DNA from: an uncultured Ventosimonas sp.
GTDB lineage: Bacteria > Pseudomonadota > Gammaproteobacteria > Pseudomonadales > Pseudomonadaceae
Direction of reading: 5' to 3'
Length of the DNA: 9,181 nt
NCBI GenBank assembly: GCA_945283395.1
Contig: CALYQH010000032.1
Coordinates: 1 to 9,181, forward strand
Shown one piece after another: positions 6,147-9,181 of the stretch (its first letter is position 1; each line of letters begins with the position of its first letter). The notes under the pieces are model-generated. The model saw nothing but the letters and a program-made list of their open reading frames with translations. It did not search any database and was not told where the DNA came from. The position numbers were made by a program, and so were the translations under genes.

Positions 6147-7423
6147 ATTTAACTCTTAAAAACCCCCGTCTTATTAATCCATACACAGGGCTTGATCAAC
6201 AAACGGATATTCACATCCAAGGCACTAAGATTATTGCACTAGGAAATACCCCAATAGACTTTAAAGCTAATAAAGTAATAGATGCAACTGGACTTATTGC
6301 TTGTCCAGGCTTCGTTGATTTAAGCGTGGCATTAAGAGAACCAGGTTATACTTATAAAGGAACTATTGATTCAGAAACAATAGCAGCTGCCAAAGGTGGT
6401 GTTACTTCATTATGTTGTACCCCTGATACTAAACCTATTGTGGACACTCCAGCTGTTGTTGATCTTATTTTAGAACATGCTCGAAATTCTAGTTATGCAA
6501 AGGTGTATCCTGTTGGGGCTTTAACTAAAAATTTTGAAGGTAGCCGGTTAACCGAGATGGTTGCATTAGGTGAAGCGGGCTGTATAGCTTTTACTAATGG
6601 CTTAGTAGATATTACAAATAATAGGATATTGCGCAGAGCGCTAGAATATGCCACTACCTTTGATAAGCAAGTCATTTTTACTTGTCAAGATGCTAGCTTA
6701 GCAGAAGACGGTGTTGTACATGAAGGAGCTATAGCTACTTTTTTAGGTTTAGCAGGTATACCAGAAACAGCAGAAACAGTAGCTTTGACAAAAAATTTAT
6801 TATTAGTTGAACAAACTGGGGTACGTGCTCATTTCAGCCAACTCACTACCGCTAGATCAGTAGAATTAATAGCTAATGCGCAGGCAAGAGGACTTGCTGT
6901 AACAGCTGATGTAGCTATGTATCAACTTATTCTAACCGAAGAAGCTTTAATCGATTTTTCAAGCCTCTATCATGTGCAACCGCCTTTAAGGACCAAAAAA
7001 GATAGAGAGGCTTTAAGAGAGGGTGTGAGAAGTGGTGTAATTCAAGCCATAGCGAGTCATCATAGACCGCAAGATAATGATGCCAAAGCAGCTCCTTTTG
7101 CTCAAACAGAGGAAGGAATTAGTAGTGTGGAAATCTTATTACCATTAGCTATATCTCTGCTTGAAGATGGTTTGTTAGATCTTACTAGCTTATTAACGCG
7201 TTTAACTAAAGGACCAGCTAATGCCTTAAATATCAAGACTAGTCAATTAGCAATTGGAGAATCTGCAGATATTGTGCTGTTTGATATTAACGATTCAACC
7301 TTAGTTGGTGATAATTGGTATTCTAAAGGTCTTAATTGCCCATTTATGGGACATTCCTTACCCGCTAAAGTTATTTATACCTTAGTTGATGGCCGAATTG
7401 TATATCAAGCAAATCAAAAATAA
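6143..7423 (+). CDS. pyrC': PyrC': inactive dihydroorotase-like subunit of aspartate transcarbamoylase
   Basis: The 426-residue protein has the full amidohydrolase layout of a type I dihydroorotase but lacks the metal site. The HxH of active enzymes (DLHVHLREPG) is [10 protein letters not shown] here, with S61 and A63. The later ligand positions also differ: TCQDASL where a His-containing segment is expected, AHFSQLTT in place of [15 protein letters not shown] in place of a TxHHL-type segment, and [10 protein letters not shown] in place of ATDHAPH. In Pseudomonas such a chain (often called pyrC' or pyrX) has no dihydroorotase activity and is needed to assemble the PyrB6-PyrC'6 holoenzyme. I infer the same here, because the gene overlaps pyrB by four bases and the PyrB N-terminus has the matching extension. 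An active pyrC must then exist elsewhere. The ending [18 protein letters not shown] is normal, so this is not a truncated gene. Confidence 0.93.
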   Translation: MNLTLKNPRLINPYTGLDQQTDIHIQGTKIIALGNTPIDFKANKVIDATGLIACPGFVDLSVALREPGYTYKGTIDSETIAAAKGGVTSLCCTPDTKPIVDTPAVVDLILEHARNSSYAKVYPVGALTKNFEGSRLTEMVALGEAGCIAFTNGLVDITNNRILRRALEYATTFDKQVIFTCQDASLAEDGVVHEGAIATFLGLAGIPETAETVALTKNLLLVEQTGVRAHFSQLTTARSVELIANAQARGLAVTADVAMYQLILTEEALIDFSSLYHVQPPLRTKKDREALREGVRSGVIQAIASHHRPQDNDAKAAPFAQTEEGISSVEILLPLAISLLEDGLLDLTSLLTRLTKGPANALNIKTSQLAIGESADIVLFDINDSTLVGDNWYSKGLNCPFMGHSLPAKVIYTLVDGRIVYQANQK

Positions 7424-7447
7424 AGGCATTTTTTAGGCATAGTTTTT

Positions 7448-8740
7448 ATGATTGATTGGCTAAATGCATTCCTTTCTAACCATCATGAACTAATAGGCGT
7501 AGCTTTATTTTTAATTGCCTTGCTAGAGTGTTTAGCGATAGTAGGGCTATTTATTCCAGGTATAACATTATTATTTGTTGCGGCACTTTTTGCTGGTCAA
7601 GCTGGTTTTCCTTTATGGGCTGCGTTGTTATTAGTTTTTTTAGGTGGTTTTATAGGCGATCTTCTTTCTTATGCTATAGGCTATAAATTAAAAGACAAAG
7701 TTTTTCAATTTACCATTTTAAACAAAAATATCAAATGGGTTAATATGGCTGAAGATTATTTTCAGCGGTATGGTGGCATGGGACTATTAATAGGACGTTT
7801 TATAAGTCCAATGCGACCTATTATGCCTATGCTGGCAGGTCTTTTTAATTTATCTTTTATTAAATGCTTATTTGTTAGCTTCTTAGCTAGTGTTGCTTGG
7901 AGTATTTCATTAGTAATGCCGAGTTGGATAACAGGTGCAGCTTTTGCATTACCAATAGGCAGACAATTTTGGTTAGAGCTGACTGCGGTAATGGCTACCT
8001 TAGCAATATTATTAACGATAGGTATTCATGGTTGTTTAAAGCAACAACGCTGGATAACTCTTTATATGGCCAGTGTCTGTTTTATTCTATTAACCGTTTT
8101 ATATTTTTTATTGCCTCATTTACAAGTATTAGATAATGGCTTATTACTTATTACTAAAGAAGTTAAATCTTCTGAATTAGATGCAGTCGTTAGTTATATT
8201 ACTGAGTTAGGTGGCTATAAAGTACAATTTGTGATATCTGCTGTATTATGTTTCCTATTACTTTTTATGAGGCAATTAAAAGCTTTACTTTTTTTTGCTT
8301 TCACTATGTTACTAACAGCCACAGTTGGCTGGATTATCAAAGAAACTGTTGATAGAGTTAGACCTCAGTCACTAACAGATATAATGCATACCTATAGTTT
8401 TCCTAGTGGGCATACATCGGCATCTTTTGCTTTCTTTATTAGTTTAGGTATTTTAGCAGGATTAGAGCGTTCTCCTAAAACAAGGCTACTCTGGTTATTC
8501 ATAGCCAGTTTACCTGCTATATTTATTGCATTATCTAGAGTTTATTTAGGTGTTCATTGGGTTACTGATGTAGTGGCCGGTGGATTATTAGCGGCAGGTA
8601 TTTGCATGTCAGTGCTAACTTGGATTGCATATCATGGAAAAATTCCAGCACTACCCCAACAATGCTGGAAAGTTTTACTAGCCATAGGATTACTAGTCTT
8701 TATTGTGGCTTCTATAATTTCATTTATATATTCTCAGTAA
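7448..8740 (+). CDS. DedA - PAP2 phosphatase fusion membrane protein
   Basis: This 430-residue inner-membrane protein joins two lipid-related domains. Residues 1 to about 200 are a DedA (SNARE-associated / VTT) domain: E27 and FIPG (35-38), GDLLSYAIG (70-78), and GRFISPMRP (116-124) followed by AG at 130-131. The acidic residue usually found just after PG is Ile39 here. Residues from about 210 form a PAP2 phosphatase with its complete active site: K298-x6-R305-P306 (KETVDRVRP), PSGH at 319-322, and SRVYLGVHWVTD with R364, H370 and D374. About ten to twelve hydrophobic segments are visible. PAP2 enzymes of this type dephosphorylate lipid phosphates such as undecaprenyl pyrophosphate or phosphatidylglycerophosphate. 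Some DedA proteins move undecaprenyl phosphate across the membrane. A coupled role in carrier-lipid recycling is my inference. It follows pyrC' by 24 bases with a weak ribosome site (TAGG near 7434), so read-through expression from the pyr operon is likely. Confidence 0.9.
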   Translation: MIDWLNAFLSNHHELIGVALFLIALLECLAIVGLFIPGITLLFVAALFAGQAGFPLWAALLLVFLGGFIGDLLSYAIGYKLKDKVFQFTILNKNIKWVNMAEDYFQRYGGMGLLIGRFISPMRPIMPMLAGLFNLSFIKCLFVSFLASVAWSISLVMPSWITGAAFALPIGRQFWLELTAVMATLAILLTIGIHGCLKQQRWITLYMASVCFILLTVLYFLLPHLQVLDNGLLLITKEVKSSELDAVVSYITELGGYKVQFVISAVLCFLLLFMRQLKALLFFAFTMLLTATVGWIIKETVDRVRPQSLTDIMHTYSFPSGHTSASFAFFISLGILAGLERSPKTRLLWLFIASLPAIFIALSRVYLGVHWVTDVVAGGLLAAGICMSVLTWIAYHGKIPALPQQCWKVLLAIGLLVFIVASIISFIYSQ

Positions 8741-8768
8741 ACATTTTATAGTGTAGCAACAAGAGTTA
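8741..8768. other. Short convergent gap without a visible terminator
   Basis: The 28 bases between the converging stops hold no hairpin plus T-run on either strand. The two transcripts may therefore overlap at their 3' ends, or termination may be Rho-dependent. Confidence 0.4.
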
Positions 8769-9181
8769 TCAAATCATCCCCATGAAATTTCCAGCTTGGT
8801 GTTGCCATAACCTAGCATAAAGTCCATTTTTAGTTATCAACTCTTGATGTGCGCCACTTTCAACAATTTGGCCATGATCTAGAACTACTAATCTATCCAT
8901 TTTTGCTATAGTAGATAGCCGATGAGCAATAGCAATAACAGTTTTATTCTTCATTAAAAGTTCAAGGCTTTCTTGAATAACGGCTTCTATTTCTGAGTCT
9001 AGCGCTGAAGTAGCTTCATCTAAGATCAATACCGGAGGATTAGCAACTGCTGCTCTTGCAATTGCAAGTAACTGACACTGTCCTTGTGATAAACTTGAAC
9101 CATCACCACTTAACACTGTTTGATAACCATGTTCTAAATGCATGATAAATTCATGAGCATTAGCCAATTTAGCTGCCGCAA
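8769..9181 (-). CDS. ABC exporter, C-terminal part of the ATP-binding domain (partial)
   Basis: The gene enters from the right edge, so only the last 137 or so codons are visible; the frame is open to the window end, and the TTG at 9167 is not a start. The visible part is the end of a nucleotide-binding domain of an exporter-type (MsbA / multidrug-like) half transporter. It has the signature LSQGQCQLLAIARA, Walker B VLILDEATSALD, and the H-loop histidine in IAIAHRLSTI. The tail GQIVESGAHQELITKNGLYARLWQHQAG is typical of fused membrane-ATPase exporters. The second residue pair of the signature is SQ rather than the common SG, a variant that also occurs in heterodimeric exporters. Substrate cannot be judged without the membrane domain. 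The gene converges on the DedA-PAP2 gene with only 28 bases between the stops. Confidence 0.93.
   Translation of the reverse strand, partial: AAAKLANAHEFIMHLEHGYQTVLSGDGSSLSQGQCQLLAIARAAVANPPVLILDEATSALDSEIEAVIQESLELLMKNKTVIAIAHRLSTIAKMDRLVVLDHGQIVESGAHQELITKNGLYARLWQHQAGNFMGMI

Noticed and set aside
7424..7447. Repeated AGGCATTTTTTAGGCAT as a terminator after pyrC'
   Set aside because: It is a short direct repeat and cannot form a stem; the T-run has no hairpin before it.
7897..8136. A 79-codon plus-strand frame inside the DedA-PAP2 gene
   Set aside because: It overlaps the conserved membrane protein in another frame and has no start context or homology that I recognise.

Overview
The window looks like an AT-rich gammaproteobacterial chromosome segment, most probably from a Pseudomonadaceae-type organism. 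The main reason is the five-gene block yqgE/algH - ruvX - pyrR - pyrB - pyrC' (3603-7423). It has the same order, strand and tight spacing as in Pseudomonas, and it includes the catalytically dead dihydroorotase partner typical of that group. The protein sequences are also very Pseudomonas-like, yet base composition is strongly AT-biased. An insect-gut, Entomomonas-like relative would fit; that is inference from memory of the families, not a search result.

Layout. Bases 1-973 hold no intact gene that I can support. They contain the wreck of a PAAR-repeat (type VI secretion spike) gene, a minus-strand helix-turn-helix-like fragment that also looks broken, a clear orphan intrinsic terminator at 834-859, and the control region of cysK. 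Bases 974-2680 carry cysK (cysteine synthase A) and, 24 bases later, a class I glutamine amidotransferase, probably one transcription unit. A stand-alone exported phosphatase of the TpbA type lies at 2865-3488. A good sigma70-like promoter (3545-3573) starts the yqgE-ruvX-pyrR-pyrB-pyrC' operon, whose genes are joined by ATGA/TGATG overlaps or very short gaps. A DedA-PAP2 fusion membrane protein (7448-8740) follows pyrC' by 24 bases and may be co-transcribed. A partial ABC exporter gene enters convergently from the right edge (8769-9181, minus strand).

How the genes work together. PyrB and PyrC' should form the Pseudomonas-type aspartate transcarbamoylase holoenzyme (the first committed step of UMP synthesis), with the PyrC' chain acting as a scaffold. 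PyrR is a phosphoribosyltransferase-fold pyrimidine regulator. RuvX is a Holliday-junction-resolvase-fold / rRNA-processing nuclease and YqgE is its conserved, poorly understood neighbour. CysK supplies cysteine. The TpbA-like phosphatase would act in the periplasm, by family knowledge on a diguanylate cyclase that is not in this window. The DedA-PAP2 protein probably acts on membrane lipid phosphates, possibly the undecaprenyl carrier.

Most of the window is well-known core metabolism. I see no convincing new defence or mobile system. The items most worth a second look are the DedA-PAP2 fusion, the dead pyrC', the decayed PAAR locus and the TpbA homologue.
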